Positions 45,229-57,170 of a DNA stretch of 64,000 nt are shown piece after piece. Origin of the DNA: Andrena cerasifolii (lineage: Eukaryota > Arthropoda > Insecta > Hymenoptera > Andrenidae); contig NC_135120.1 of NCBI RefSeq assembly GCF_050908995.1, forward strand, positions 8,011,433-8,075,432, read 5' to 3'. Each line of letters opens with the position of its first letter. Position 1 is the first letter of the stretch. A program made the position numbers and the translations under genes. The notes below the pieces were generated by a model. It was not told the DNA's origin and did not search any database. It saw only the letters and a program-made list of their open reading frames with translations.

Positions 45229-46664
45229 GCCGGGTCCAGACCTGAATGAGTATACGCTGAGCAGGCTGAGCGTGCAGGAATATTCTGACGTGGACGGGTG
45301 AAACGGTAGCCAGGACCGCATGCTTTTACGTCAGAAAGGGTGAGCGTGGACGCATATGCTAGTGCGGACGTATCATTCGTGGTGACTGGGCGCATGCGAG
45401 CCGACTCGCGAATGCCGGCGAAAGCACATGGCCTGAGCCGACCGTTGTCGGTTTTCTTTCGCACGTCAAAGGGAGTTTCGAGTGCATTGCGTTCAGCGTA
45501 GAGGATAGAAACAGATGTGATACTTTTCTAAAATCCTCGATGTCTCGGATTTTCATGATATTGAAATATATTGAGGTGGAAGACGCGAGGGTAGTAATAA
45601 CTTACGCGTCTTAATAAAACTCAACAAAGAATATGGTTTATTTAAGGATGCAACACCAAAAATTCTCTAGAGTGTCAAAAATGTTGAGCGGACGAAAAGC
45701 ACAACCGCTCAAGACGCTTGCTTGAAACCGAATGCCGTCAACGGTTCCTTCCCAATCCGAAGGATACGCGTACCGCGTGAAAAAATAAGGAAAAACCCCG
45801 AGTCCTGAGACAGGGGAGGTTTCGTCGCCTGGCAAAGTCCAAAGGTCACATTTTTGCGGATTCGAAATTGTTTAAAAAATACAAATCTTCAAAGTTACCT
45901 GCTTTCGGCGATTTTTACGAAACCCGCCTACAGCAATTAATTTTAACGACCTAAATTATGTAAGGTATGGACTTGCGTCTTTTTTTTTTAATCATGAAGG
46001 ATGGATCTATGTGAGTGAATTTAATCCATTGCTAATATTGTCATAAACAGTTAATCAAAAATCGAAAAATTACATTTTCAACAATATAATGCAATTACCA
46101 TATGATAGACTTTAAAGCTGCATTTTACTGAATAATTAGTCTTTCTTTTCGTCACTACACCCTGCATTGTTCTTAATTCATGCAGCCTGACCGACTCGCT
46201 GTTGTGTTAAATCACACGAGACTATATTTAACGAAATCAACTTGAAATGATATAAATCAATTTTTCATGAAATTTCCTTCATTACGCCGAATTACGCCGT
46301 TCTTGGTGTTATTTTCATCGGCGAAACATAAGGAATCCATTGACGTCGTTTTCGCAAAGATCTGATGAGAAATGCGGAACCCTTGGACATTTCTGACTTG
46401 TTAATGGTATTCCACCCGTTTCGAGGGTCGAATCCCATAAAAATCAGCGAAGCACCTGTTTACCTGTATTGGTAAACAGGATGCCTTGGATGATTGAACT
46501 GTATGTTTATTTAGCTAATCACACCATCTTTACGACTGCGGAATGGGCAAAACTAAGCACAGAAGTTGGTGACGAAAGACACAGTGGCACTTTCGACCCT
46601 CCGCATGCGTCATTCTTGGGCGCTCAGTCTGCTCAGCGTATACGCATTCAGGTCTGGACCCGGC
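45229..46664. mobile_element. 1.4-kb element with long inverted ends, possibly Harbinger-like
   Basis: GCCGGGTCCAGACCTGAATG at 45229 pairs with its inverse ending at 46664, and the match continues through GTATACGCTGAGCAG. The left flank is TAA, the right TTG, so the duplication is not clear. The left subterminal region repeats CGTCCACGC-type motifs, as Harbinger ends often do. The interior has AT-rich non-coding sequence and no transposase. Confidence 0.6.
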
Positions 46665-46668
46665 TTGA

Positions 46669-47414
46669 TCTGTTCGAGCAAGAATCTAAGGGTTTAAAGT
46701 CGGTGTACCGGCGGAGTTTCCTTTCCAGGGGCGGAATCGGCGCGCCAGTTGCATCCCGCAGCCTGCGTACCGTTAAAAGCTCGGATCGCGTGACAAACCG
46801 TGCTCTGCGCTCGGGGTAGAAGGGCGATTCCGTGGACATTTATTACCGACTGCCTACCCACGATCCCGATAATTACATATTCGGCTTGTTTTTCTCTGGC
46901 CCGCTGCAATGCCACTTACCGCTGACCCCTGAACCCGTACGGGCGAGTACCGTTCTTTCATTACCAAACGCAGCCGCTTCGATATCGAATCTCTTACCTC
47001 CGACGATCCCCGCCCAGCCGTTTCGGCCCGCGATCGGCTCGGCGACGTGAAAAATGGAAATTGAACAGAAACTGGAAACGCACGCGCATTCGGAGTAACG
47101 GTACTCGGTCGGGTCGGTATGGTAGCAGCGAATTAATCGTAATGCCCGAACACGCCGCGCTTCTCGAGGCATTTCATTTGCCATTAGCCTGTTTCACGTG
47201 ATTGCGTGGCAAAATTCCAGCGGCACGCGTTCCTGGAGATTCAATTTCGAAAGGTGTCGATGCCACTCCACTCTGCTGTGTCTTCGGTTACGGCGAAGGA
47301 TCGTTTTTCTCTGGTGAAAGATTCTATCGACGATTTCATGTACCATAGGATTAGGAATGAAAGATTCAATTTCGAATCTCTGATTTGTGGTTGAATAAGC
47401 CGCTTAGTTTTTCC
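46669..47414. other. CpG-rich non-coding block
   Basis: No gene or complete repeat recognised. Confidence 0.4.
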
Positions 47415-47418
47415 TTAA

Positions 47419-48159
47419 GGGGTTACGCTACACTGAAAGTTTTGGAAAAACGATTTTTTTTTCTTTACATTTTCTTATTACGTGAAGTATTAAGAATAAT
47501 TTCAGTTATGGTAGACGTAAAAATTCCCCAAAATAGCTGAGTTATAGACTTTAAACGAGGCGCGGATGTCGATATTCCGCAGCAGGTAGCGACCACTCTA
47601 CTTTTCTTCTTTTGCGTTTTTCTCGAAACTACATTTTCAAACGTGATATATCAAATATCTCCAAAACTATTTTTCCGATTGATTTCAAACTTGGTACGCA
47701 TATTCTTAATGGTGTTGTCTGCAATGTAGCATATCATTCTTTTCGGGCGATAACCCATTCGTATATAATAAATGTTTTAAGTTTGTTTTGTCCTGTGCAA
47801 AAAGAACAATTTTCTTTACCTTGCTGTCATTTGTGCAATAAATTTTTTTTTCTCAGATCCATACGCCATATTGTAGGTATTTTATTAAGGAACACGATAA
47901 TCATCATGGTTTTCATTTCAGACGAGCCTGGGGGTTATAATTTGTTATATCAGTCATGCGTGTAACGGTGGACGAGCTCCGCGGGACAATAAATAACTCG
48001 GCCATTTTTTAATATTTTTGTACAGTATTTATACAATATATGCACTAATACATGTTCTACACATAAGAAGAAAAGAAATGATTTTCAACCTCATTGTATC
48101 AATAAAAAAAATTCGTCTAATGTAGTGCTGTTTCAAGCACCTCAGGGTGGCGTAACTCC
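47419..48159. mobile_element. TTAA-type palindromic element, complete copy (741 bp)
   Basis: Ends GGGGTTACGCTACACTGAAA and, inverted, GGAGTTACGCCACCCTGAGG, with TTAA at 47415-47418 and 48160-48163. It is the uninterrupted relative of 12211-15690 and supplies the empty site for the pogo-type insertion there. Non-coding. Confidence 0.85.
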
Positions 48160-48163
48160 TTAA

Positions 48164-48240
48164 GGGAGGATGCCACCTTGGACGCAGGGAAATCATGTTC
48201 ATTTAGCAATTCTTTTTTTTAAATAATGAACTCAATAGCG
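48164..48240. mobile_element. Solo TTAA-type terminus
   Basis: TTAAGGGAGGATGCCACCTTGGAC shares GCCACCTTGGAC with element B (40487-41150). Only one end is present, adjacent to the complete element at 47419. Confidence 0.55.
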
Positions 48241-48251
48241 AATCTGATTAA

Positions 48252-48687
48252 CCCTTCGTTGACACTCTGGGTGTGAGCCACCCATAAGCTGATTTTGACG
48301 CTCTGTACCCTCTATATGTAAAATAAATACCTTTTTTCCAAAGCCGACTTACAAACTATTTCCTCTGTCAAAATATTATATCCGAACAATAACTCTGTAG
48401 ATTTTTAGCTTCTAATATTGAAATTTGTAAAAGTTACAATTTTTTGAAGATTTTCTTCGTGTTTTCTCGACACATGGTAATCTAGTTTTTTTTTACAAAA
48501 ACTGTGATGAAATTTCAATAAAAAAACTATTGGAATACATTCTACAGACCTTAAAATTGGCCCATGATTTTATTTATAACGTTTGGATACTTCAGATAAG
48601 AATGGCAGTCGTTCAAAAATTGTTCTGGGTGTGAGCCACCCAGGTATGTCAAAGTTGATCCAAAAAAAGAGGTGTATCAACGAAGGG
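48252..48687. mobile_element. piggyBac-like MITE (436 bp)
   Basis: Ends CCCTTCGTTGACACTCTG and, inverted, CCCTTCGTTGATACACC, with perfect TTAA on both sides (48248-48251 and 48688-48691). CTGGGTGTGAGCCACCCA occurs near both ends in direct orientation. Non-coding. Confidence 0.85.
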
Positions 48688-48691
48688 TTAA

Positions 48692-50763
48692 TGGCATTTA
48701 TTACACATCCCTTGAAGATTAAAAGGGCGGTTTAATCTATCGAGTCAATTTCATTCGACTGCTATGGAAGTCAGCCTCTCTGTACTTACAAGCGTACTTG
48801 AACACTTGCCAGTGTTCCCCTGGATCGGTCACGTCAGGCGACAACCTACTTAGCAACTAATTTCGGCTTCCGCCAATTAGCCTAACGAAGTTTAGCCCCG
48901 GATTCGCCTCCGATTGGGCCCGTTTATTTTTAATTAATGAAATCGTTACGATTAAGGACGGGGCAGCCTAGACGTTGCTCAAGACACCGCCGACGGTTAA
49001 TTACGTCGGCCGCGTATCATCGGGACGGTGCCTACGCCAAAATGGTTAATTAGTCAGTGTGACTGAACGACTCGCCCCTCCCCCCTTCGCGGGCAAGCCA
49101 GTTTTATTCATTACCGAGCATTTATATTAACTATCGATCGGGCGGAGGTGAGCGCGGCTGGCTGGAGAGTCGACGAAAATTTCGTACCGTTCGCCATTCA
49201 TCGCGGCGTACGACGGTCATTTATGACTTCTCCATGGGAAAGGTTCATACATAAATGTGCATATAAATAACCATGATTGGCCATTACGAGAAATTAAGTG
49301 GGTTCCTTTAAATGTCGACGGGAATTAAGAGCGAGCAATTTTTCAGCGTAAAGCCGCGTTACGTCGCTCTTGGGCAACGCAAGCGAGCGTTTATATCGGA
49401 AAGTATGATTTATCGGTACGGAATATCGAAACGATGTACCTCTTCCCCCCCCCCCCCCCACTGCCTTCCTACTTGTTAACTACGGGGCCGACGATGGCTT
49501 ATTCTTTCTGTGTAAATCAGAGTTACGATTCCCGTGACCGCTACGATCGTGAAAAGTAATTGGCTCCTTGGATCGCGGTGGCTGGGAAGTTTTTAAATTA
49601 CAGATAGAACTGCTCTCCCTTTACACTATCGTATTCAAAACACACTCCCAGCTCCGAACTCTCTGAGCCCTCTATTCTCCCTCAACTCTCGTTCCGAACT
49701 TCGCCCTTATCACACGCTGACTGTCCTTAACAGCACATGTGCACAGTGCCAATCTCGCCTAAGCACGTATTCATTAGCTCTAATTTCTTTCGAATTTTCA
49801 ACGACACTTTTCCACCGGGGAACTGGAACGAAGCATTTTTTCGTAGCAATATCATGACCGTGCTCGTTAAACGCCATTTCAGTCACTTTATTTTGCACGT
49901 TCTAATGGACACTGACATCGGGTCGCGTCGTGTTGTAACGCTTGGGTAAAACGAATTCCGACGGCCCTTCTAAAATTCGCGGCGCGATGTAGCTGTGCGT
50001 TTGAAATGTTATTCGCGTTATGCGTTCGAATAACTTCAAATAAACACCGGGGAGTCGAGATGCCCGATAGAAATGCGAAAACGGGCGGAAAAAATCGCGC
50101 ATATACATCGCAGAGTAAACGGAAAAAGTCAAACAACCGATGGTGGAATAAATTCGGCTATTTATTTGTCAGCGCCGATGTGTCAATTAGCAATATCGAA
50201 TCGCAAATATCGCTGGCCGATAGTATTGAAGGTCTAACTTTTTATTAACCCTGAGTGTTTGCAACAGCAACTATCGTTTCGCCCAATAACTAGGAGTTTT
50301 CATGAAACATCTATTGGGTTGGGGCGTATGAAATATCCGATAGCCATTGTTTACGGCGGGGATACGATAACAATTGCTAATGCTGGCTTACGACTCGCGA
50401 AATGTCACAGGAATAAAAAAAAAATAAAACAATAAAAATTGTAGCTAAAAAATAAAAAATATTTTCATTCAAACTTCACCACGCGAAACTGCGATTTCAT
50501 GTGCACCGGTGACGCACTCGGGATTTAATATTGCAGGGAGCAGAGTTGAACGGATACAAATATTTGTAATGTAAATTCAATAAAATTCATTAGCTGATTA
50601 TAAAATTTATTTAAAGAATAACATCTAGTTTCCTTTTCTTTTTACGAAGCTCTTGAATTACTCGAGGCGTGATTACATTAATCTTCTTTTTCTTTATGCC
50701 AAAACGAAGTCCGTTACCGTATCGCGATATGAAACTCTGATCACGAGAAACGAGGAACTCGAG
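48692..50763. other. Non-coding block
   Basis: A run of about 15 C lies at 49445-49459. 50400-50650 is AT-rich. No gene seen. Confidence 0.4.
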
Positions 50764-50767
50764 TTAA

Positions 50768-51449
50768 GGGCCACTTTTCGGTGATGGTTTTTATAATGAA
50801 ATAAACACTTAACGTTTCCGAATTTCTGGGGTATGTTCTACCACTCTTGAAATGCAAGAAAAAATCTTTGTTGTTTGTTTATTTCATTTGTTTACATAAA
50901 TATTTCGCAGTGAAGTTGGCGGCTTCAGAATTGCTGGCGGTTGAAATTTCGGACGACTGGATCGTCGGAAATAAAAAAACCAAACGTATTTCTAATTCGC
51001 AGGAGTGTGGTTAACTCGCCTTCCACGAACGAACAATTTTGAACCAAAATTATTAAAACGGGAGTCGTTCAAAGTTGAATGTACCGAAAAGGACAATTCT
51101 TTTCTGTTTAGTAGATATAAAATGTGGGAAAATATTAACAAATCTTAAGATATTTGTGGTTAGCGAGATAGCAATACTCCTGCAAATTAAAAATATGTTT
51201 GGTTTTTTTATTTCCGACGATGCAGTCGTCCGAAATTTCAACCGCCAGCAATTCTGAAAACGCCAACTTCACGGCGAAATATTTAAGTAAACCAGTAAAA
51301 CAAACAAACAACAAAGATTTTTTCTTGTATTTCAAGAGGGGTACAATATACACCCCGAAATTCGAAAACATTCAGTGTGTATTTTATTATAAAAACCATC
51401 ACCGAAAAGTGGCGGATTTTCCGACCGAGAGAGTAAGTAGATTGTCCCC
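50768..51449. mobile_element. TTAA-type foldback (682 bp)
   Basis: TTAA lies at 50764-50767 and 51450-51453. The arms CCACTTTTCGGTGATGGTTT and TTCGGACGACTGGATCGTCG pair with the right half. The left end lacks about 35 bp that the right end retains (GTCGGAAAATCCG to GTCCCC). Non-coding. Confidence 0.75.
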
Positions 51450-51453
51450 TTAA

Positions 51454-52247
51454 CGGAGTGTCCTGCTTTATAAGGTCCAAAAAATCGATTTTTTTATTGC
51501 CTAAATCGATAGATAAACTATCCAAGAATGCATTCACAAAATTATAGCGGCCAATTCGAAGTATTTTTAAAGATACAGAACCGAGAACAGGTAAGCGGCA
51601 GGCATATGTGCGAGCGCTCGGAAAAGGGCGCGAAAAGTCCTCGGAAAGGGACTTCGGCGTGCAACGCGTGTTGCTCCGTCGAACCAGTGCTAAATGCTAA
51701 ATAAAGAGGAGCGGAGATAGGATCCCCGAAAGTGTGGCTCGGCACCTTGTTTCCGTAGTTCGTTCCCAGTCTCCTTGCTGGGACGCCCGAAGCGTGTTTA
51801 CTTTTACGGCTGGACGCGTCTGACCCCCTCGCCCATATTCCCATCGCGGAGTAAACACGTGCGTCCACTGGACGAGAAATAGCAGAGTTGGCGAAATCAT
51901 CCAGGCGTTAACGTAAACAAGTGCCCAGCAACGAGACAAGGGCGAGGGAAAAAAACGTGGGAAAATAGAAACCCGATCATCAGCTGGGATTATAAGCAGC
52001 ACGCGCTGGCCCTTCGCACATCCCCCTCTGCTCGCATTCATACCGTTGAAGGATAGACAGAACTTTAAAGCGAGACGCCCCAAACGGCGCTACGAATGTG
52101 TTTTCCCGCTTCGATCGGAATTCGTTCGTTTTAACGCCTTTCCAATGTTCAAACTTCGCTAAGTTATAATGCACAGATGCCGTTACCATTTGCACTAATT
52201 CTGTTCAATTTAGTGTAACTGCTAAGACGACAATAAATTTTGGCTTT
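51454..52247. other. Non-coding block
   Basis: 51454-51540 looks like a solo TTAA-type end related to element A (AAAAATCGATTTTTTTATTG). The rest is CpG-rich with no gene. Confidence 0.4.
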
Positions 52248-52249
52248 TA

Positions 52250-53231
52250 GGGTGGGTGTACCGTTTGTGGCCATTGCACTGTTTTTGGCCATTTGCATAA
52301 TTAACTTGTTTTTAAACTACTTGCGGATCATTATTATGTGGAGAATTTCACATCATAAGTATTTTGTTTAGTATACCGCTAGAAATATAAGGTTACATTT
52401 ATTGCTTACACGGAAAAATATTATATTTTTTAAGAAGTGGCCAAAACTGGGTACAATCAAAGAGGATAAGATAGAGTGGAAGCATCCCATAAGAGCCCGT
52501 GTTAAAAAGTAATATACGAGATTCAGCGCCCTCTGGTGTTTCAGGCCTTCGAAATTTCGATAAAAGAGGCAATATTTAAAAATTTTAAAGTTAGAAATGA
52601 ATGAATTAAAATATTAATTAAAGCAGAAATAATGAGAACTGTAAATTTGATATAATGTTAAAAATTATTAATGGTTAATTAAATTATGAACATTACAAAC
52701 ATATTACATACATCACATTACATATACATATATAAATAATACATAATAAATAAAGTTAAATTAATTTTTAAAATTAAACATAAAGTAGAAGTATAAGGAA
52801 GTAATTAAAGATGGAAAGAGATGTCTTTATTGACACTAATTCCATAAACTTCATTATTTAATAACATTGAAAGTTAGGTTATTGCTTGAAATCATTATAC
52901 GTACATCAATAAATTTGCAGGTTCTGAGAAAAAGTGTTGATTTTTGTCTTTGGCTTGTGATCTATAAAATCCTTTAACGTGACAACAAATCATTTTTTAC
53001 ACTTTCTTCACTTTTAAATCAACGAATATCCCAAGCCCCCTACAAACATCTACCAATGGCTACAAACAGGCGTCATGTTTGGCTTGGCTTCTCCCACTCT
53101 GCTACCCGCAAACTGAATAATATTGAGCCTGAACAGACAGGTGTCGCTTGCATCGCATATTTCTGCTTCCACTCTATCTTATCCTCTTAGTCTACAATAT
53201 CTTAAAGTGGTCCCAAATGGTGCATCCACCC
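52250..53231. mobile_element. TA-flanked element with nested insertion
   Basis: Ends GGGTGGGTGTACCGTTTGTG and, inverted, GGGTGGATGCACCATTTGGG, with TA at 52248-52249 and 53232-53233. Related to the remnant at 3963. An inner inverted repeat GAGGATAAGATAGAGTGGAA (52462 and, inverted, ending 53185) marks a second element of about 720 bp inside it. The interior is very AT-rich and non-coding. Confidence 0.75.
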
Positions 53232-53233
53232 TA

Positions 53234-54548
53234 TATATCTCTAGCGGCGATATTAATTCGTCTAAACGCTAAACCTCCCAATCCAATGCACCCCCTCGAG
53301 TGTCCCCCGCGGTATTCCGTCGGAAGCAAGGTTTAGAATAAATCGCAGTGAGCACGATAAATCGCGATTCACTGTTCGGGACGCACAATACCAAGCTCGT
53401 AAAAGTGCGCGCATAGCGGTCGGTCCGTGACAGCGCGGACCCATGAATCGGCGAACAATCGCGGCTGATGGGTGGCCGTGGAGGCGAGCCGAAGTCGTAC
53501 ACACGTGTGTACGCGACAGAGCGTTCCCGTCAGGCGAGATGAAGTCGTTAATCTACTCGAGGGGTCAAATTGAAGGTCCCGTTGTAATAGTTGTAATGAC
53601 TGGGCGAATCGAAGGCTCCGGCGGAATCGGCCGCTGTCTTGTGCGAGGGCCCGGGGGGGGAGGATCAGCCGGGGTCTTGTTAGCCCCGCCAGCGGGGTCA
53701 AAGATAAAGCAAACAGAAAAGAATCCTCGTGACAGGAGCGGCGTGTAACGACGTGAGTAAGCATAGCGCCAAACGACGTACGTGCTGGTCGACTCGGGCG
53801 AGCGACAAACTCGATGCTAGCCGCTCGCCGTGTTAGCCTGTCCGTGGATCGTCGAGGAAAGTTTCACAATCCGACGGCGTTGTTCCTCGAATCTCTCCAC
53901 CGATCCATCGTGGAATTCGGGTCGTTGCATGGAAAAATAGATCCCCCGGGTGACCGCGGCGACCAGTTTATGAATTTTTGAACGCGACCCGGTCCCCGCC
54001 CTGCCCGCGGGAGGCTGCTCGTCGGGGATGCGGAAAAATCATGAATTATTCATGGGGGGGAGGAGCTTTATTATCGTTACAGGGGCACTGTTTCCAGAGT
54101 AACTCTATCCAACGCGGCCCGGACACGGACGCCAGACGCCCGGCTTCCTTCGAATTCAATATGGATTCTGTTCTCCGGTGACGTAGCGGTCTAAGGTTTC
54201 GCTCTTTCTCGGCTTTCCTTATTCCGTCGGGGGCTCCGCTCCGCGCAACGGCCATAGTCCGGCACCACGGGGAGCTGCGGGGGTGCTGGGCTCTCCCGTT
54301 GAATTCGAACTGCCGAATCGATCGGCTCGCAATATCGTGGGGCGATTGCGGTGGAGAACGGGGAGCTGGATACCGGTAGGATTCTGTTGTGTTTTAAATT
54401 AGATTTATCAGAGTTTTATACTCCGACGCAGCTAATGATGGGACACGTCCACAGTCTTTGCTTCTGCTCGTTGCGCGCGCCCTCCTTAGGCATTTGTAGA
54501 CGGAGCAGAAGCTGGGACTATACGCGAGGGGAACGCTGCCCTCTTTAG
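53234..54548. other. CpG-rich non-coding block
   Basis: G- and C-rich frames overlap on both strands. No gene seen. Confidence 0.4.
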
Positions 54549-54552
54549 TTAA

Positions 54553-54832
54553 CCCTTAACTGGTATCCCGGGGTCGCTCGTGACCCCAAGCACCCAAAGT
54601 TCGATGTACAATTTTCAGTTGTCTAAGTTGGTAAACTGAATTTCTAATTAATTTTATAATAATAGTTTCACTTTCTACGCTTCTATTATTTTATACATTA
54701 CCTAAGATGAAAATATTCATAGTGGTTGCTCTAGTGTCGACTTTACAAATTTCTGTGTCCTTTTTTATTTGGGGTCTGCCACGACCCCAGTATACCAGTC
54801 ACGTTTGCCAAAAACAGTATACCAGTTAAGGG
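54553..54832. mobile_element. piggyBac-like MITE, copy 2 (280 bp)
   Basis: Ends CCCTTAACTGGTATCCCG and, inverted, CCCTTAACTGGTATACTG, with perfect TTAA at 54549-54552 and 54833-54836. Highly similar to 43477-43756 over the full length in inverted orientation. Confidence 0.9.
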
Positions 54833-54836
54833 TTAA

Positions 54837-55266
54837 AATGTCCTATCTAACATTTTGAAACAACCGAGAAAACTGATGTTTTATCATTTACTTTGTACCG
54901 TCCTTATTTTTCTTCATTCAAATTAAAACATGTTGCCATTATTTCGTAACAGTCTAATATAGTTTTTTGTAATAGGTGTACCGATAGGTGACGTATTATT
55001 ACCGTACCAATTGATTAATTGTTTTAGATAGGATATTATAACCATTTGGAAAGCAGTTAGGTTAAATGCATTAAACTGTTTATAAATCTTTACGAAGCAC
55101 GTAGAGTTTTCTAACCTTACTTAAAAGGTAAAAGACACGTGGAACAGCAAATATTTCAACATATCTAAAAAAATGAAAAAATGCTAGATAGGACAGTTTA
55201 ACTAAGGAGGGCAGAACGGTAGGCTTGGAGGGGAAAAGGCAGAAGTCAGATACAGGCACGTCGGCC
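54837..55266. other. AT-rich non-coding sequence
   Basis: Nothing recognised between the piggyBac-like and the Transib-type element. Confidence 0.35.
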
Positions 55267-55271
55267 CGACG

Positions 55272-56360
55272 CACAGTGGTTCGAGTATACTACATGCTAG
55301 CTGGACAAAATTATTTTCTCGCGGTATTGGGTTTATATGGGGTTCAAATTGTATCACAATTTATTATTTCACCAAAAATATCAATAAAATAAAAATATGA
55401 CTAATTCGGTAAAGGAAAAAGAACAAAATGACAGTACACATTGTACTTTAACTATATATTTAACATATTGTACTATAATTATCAGTTATAACATTATGAT
55501 TATTCCTGTAATTTCTAAGTTTTCTATGGAATTTTAAAAAAAATTTCGAGCCACAGTTGACTCACCTAACATAAAATGGCTATTAAAACAGTATTTTACT
55601 ATATGTTCCACGTCGTTCCACGCAACAAGGGTTGAATGTACGGAAAGTAGAGACTTTCTAGTTTTTTTAATCACACGATCGATCTGCAAAAATTTGCAAA
55701 ACTATGTTTTGTGAATTGTTTTCGGGTACGACGCTCGGCAGGAGGGATAGCACAGTTGTTATATTTCAAACTCTATACGTATTATAAATTAACTATAACT
55801 ATAAGTGTGCCTTATAACTATTAATATCCTGTTAATTACATTACATTACATTACAGAGACTGAAATATAACAACAGTGCTACCTCTCCTGCCGAGCGTCG
55901 CACTCGAAAAAAATTCACAAAATATAGTTTTGCAAATTTTTGCAGATCGATCGTGTGATTAAAAAAACCTAGAAAGTCTCTACTTTCCGTACATTCAACC
56001 CTTGTTGCGTGGAACGACGTGGAACATATAGTAAAACACTGTTTTAATAGCCATTTTATATTAGGTGAGTCAACTGTGGCTCGAAATTTTGTTAAAACTC
56101 CACAGAAAACTCAGAAATTACAGGAATAAACATAATGTTGCAACTGATAATTATAGTTAAAGTACAATACTGTCGTTTTGTTCTTTTTCCTTTATTGAAT
56201 TAGTATTATTTACATATTTTTATTTTATTGATATTTTTAGTGAAATAATAAACTATGGTACGAATCAGGTTTGTTTCTAACAATTTCAACCCCATATAAA
56301 CCCGATACCGCGAAAAAATAATTTTGTCCAGCTAGCATGTAGTATGCTCGAACCACTGTG
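55272..56360. mobile_element. Transib-type palindromic element (1,089 bp), perfect target duplication
   Basis: Ends CACAGTGGTTCGAGTATACT and, inverted, CACAGTGGTTCGAGCATACT, followed by ATGCTAGCTGGACAAAATTA in both arms. CGACG lies immediately outside each end (55267-55271 and 56361-56365). A 5-bp GC-rich duplication plus CACAGTG ends is the Transib signature. The arms extend almost to the centre, where an ATTAC pentamer is repeated four times (about 55838-55855). There is no transposase, so mobilisation would need a Transib source elsewhere. Confidence 0.85.
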
Positions 56361-56365
56361 CGACG

Positions 56366-57170
56366 TCGGGTTAGCTTCGGAAGCATTCGGTATACATAAC
56401 CACTGCGTTACCCGATTTGCCTGTATCGCTCCCCTTACCGCGAACCTTACACCCCCCTCAGCTTACGCTCTGTCTATATATGTCTGTGCCTTAGACTGCC
56501 AAGCGACAATAATTAATTCCAGCCGCGGCCGCGGAGCTGAGTCGGGTTCTCCGTAAATCACAGCGCAACCAGATAGTCTATCGAAATCTGCGGCCTTATT
56601 TCACCGCCGCATCCAGGGCGTTTACTCTGCAACTTATCGCGGCCACGAATGTTGACCGGGGGGGTAATTGTTCACGGATTATCGCGCGGCCGGGGGATAA
56701 CTCGAAATATTCCCGTGTAGTGCAAACGGTATGTAAATAGAGGGACGCGGGACGATCGTTGGACAACGTTTCGACGCCACTAAAACGGCGAAAGTTCGCG
56801 TGACGCCGGGAACTGTTTTAATTGCTTCCGGTTTTGGGATTTCACTCAACTACGAATGGGTGGGAACGAAGGGAGCCGTTTATGCCCGCGTCGCTATGAA
56901 ATGGATGTTTCCCGAATGAAAACAACGGACACGGTATCGTGGCATTAGGAGTGTTCGACGTCTATTAGTTTTCGCGTGTGAAACAACAATTTGGAACTCT
57001 CTCAAAAGCAGTGTCCAAAAGCGAGTGCAGTGCGCGCGGATGGATCCAGCAGGTCTGGCTATCTTCCCATATGTGTGTACATACGTCCCGGCCGAATATA
57101 CCGAGCGTTTAACGAAATTACTGACTCCCATCCATCATTCGGTCGTCGGCGCACAATAGGTGTCAGCCGT
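56366..57170. other. CpG-rich non-coding block
   Basis: No gene recognised. Confidence 0.4.

Noticed and set aside
55272..55310. Complete V(D)J-type signal (heptamer, spacer, nonamer)
   Set aside because: The heptamer matches, but the nonamer-like ACAAAATTA lies 26 bases further in rather than 12 or 23 and matches poorly. Only the Transib resemblance is kept.
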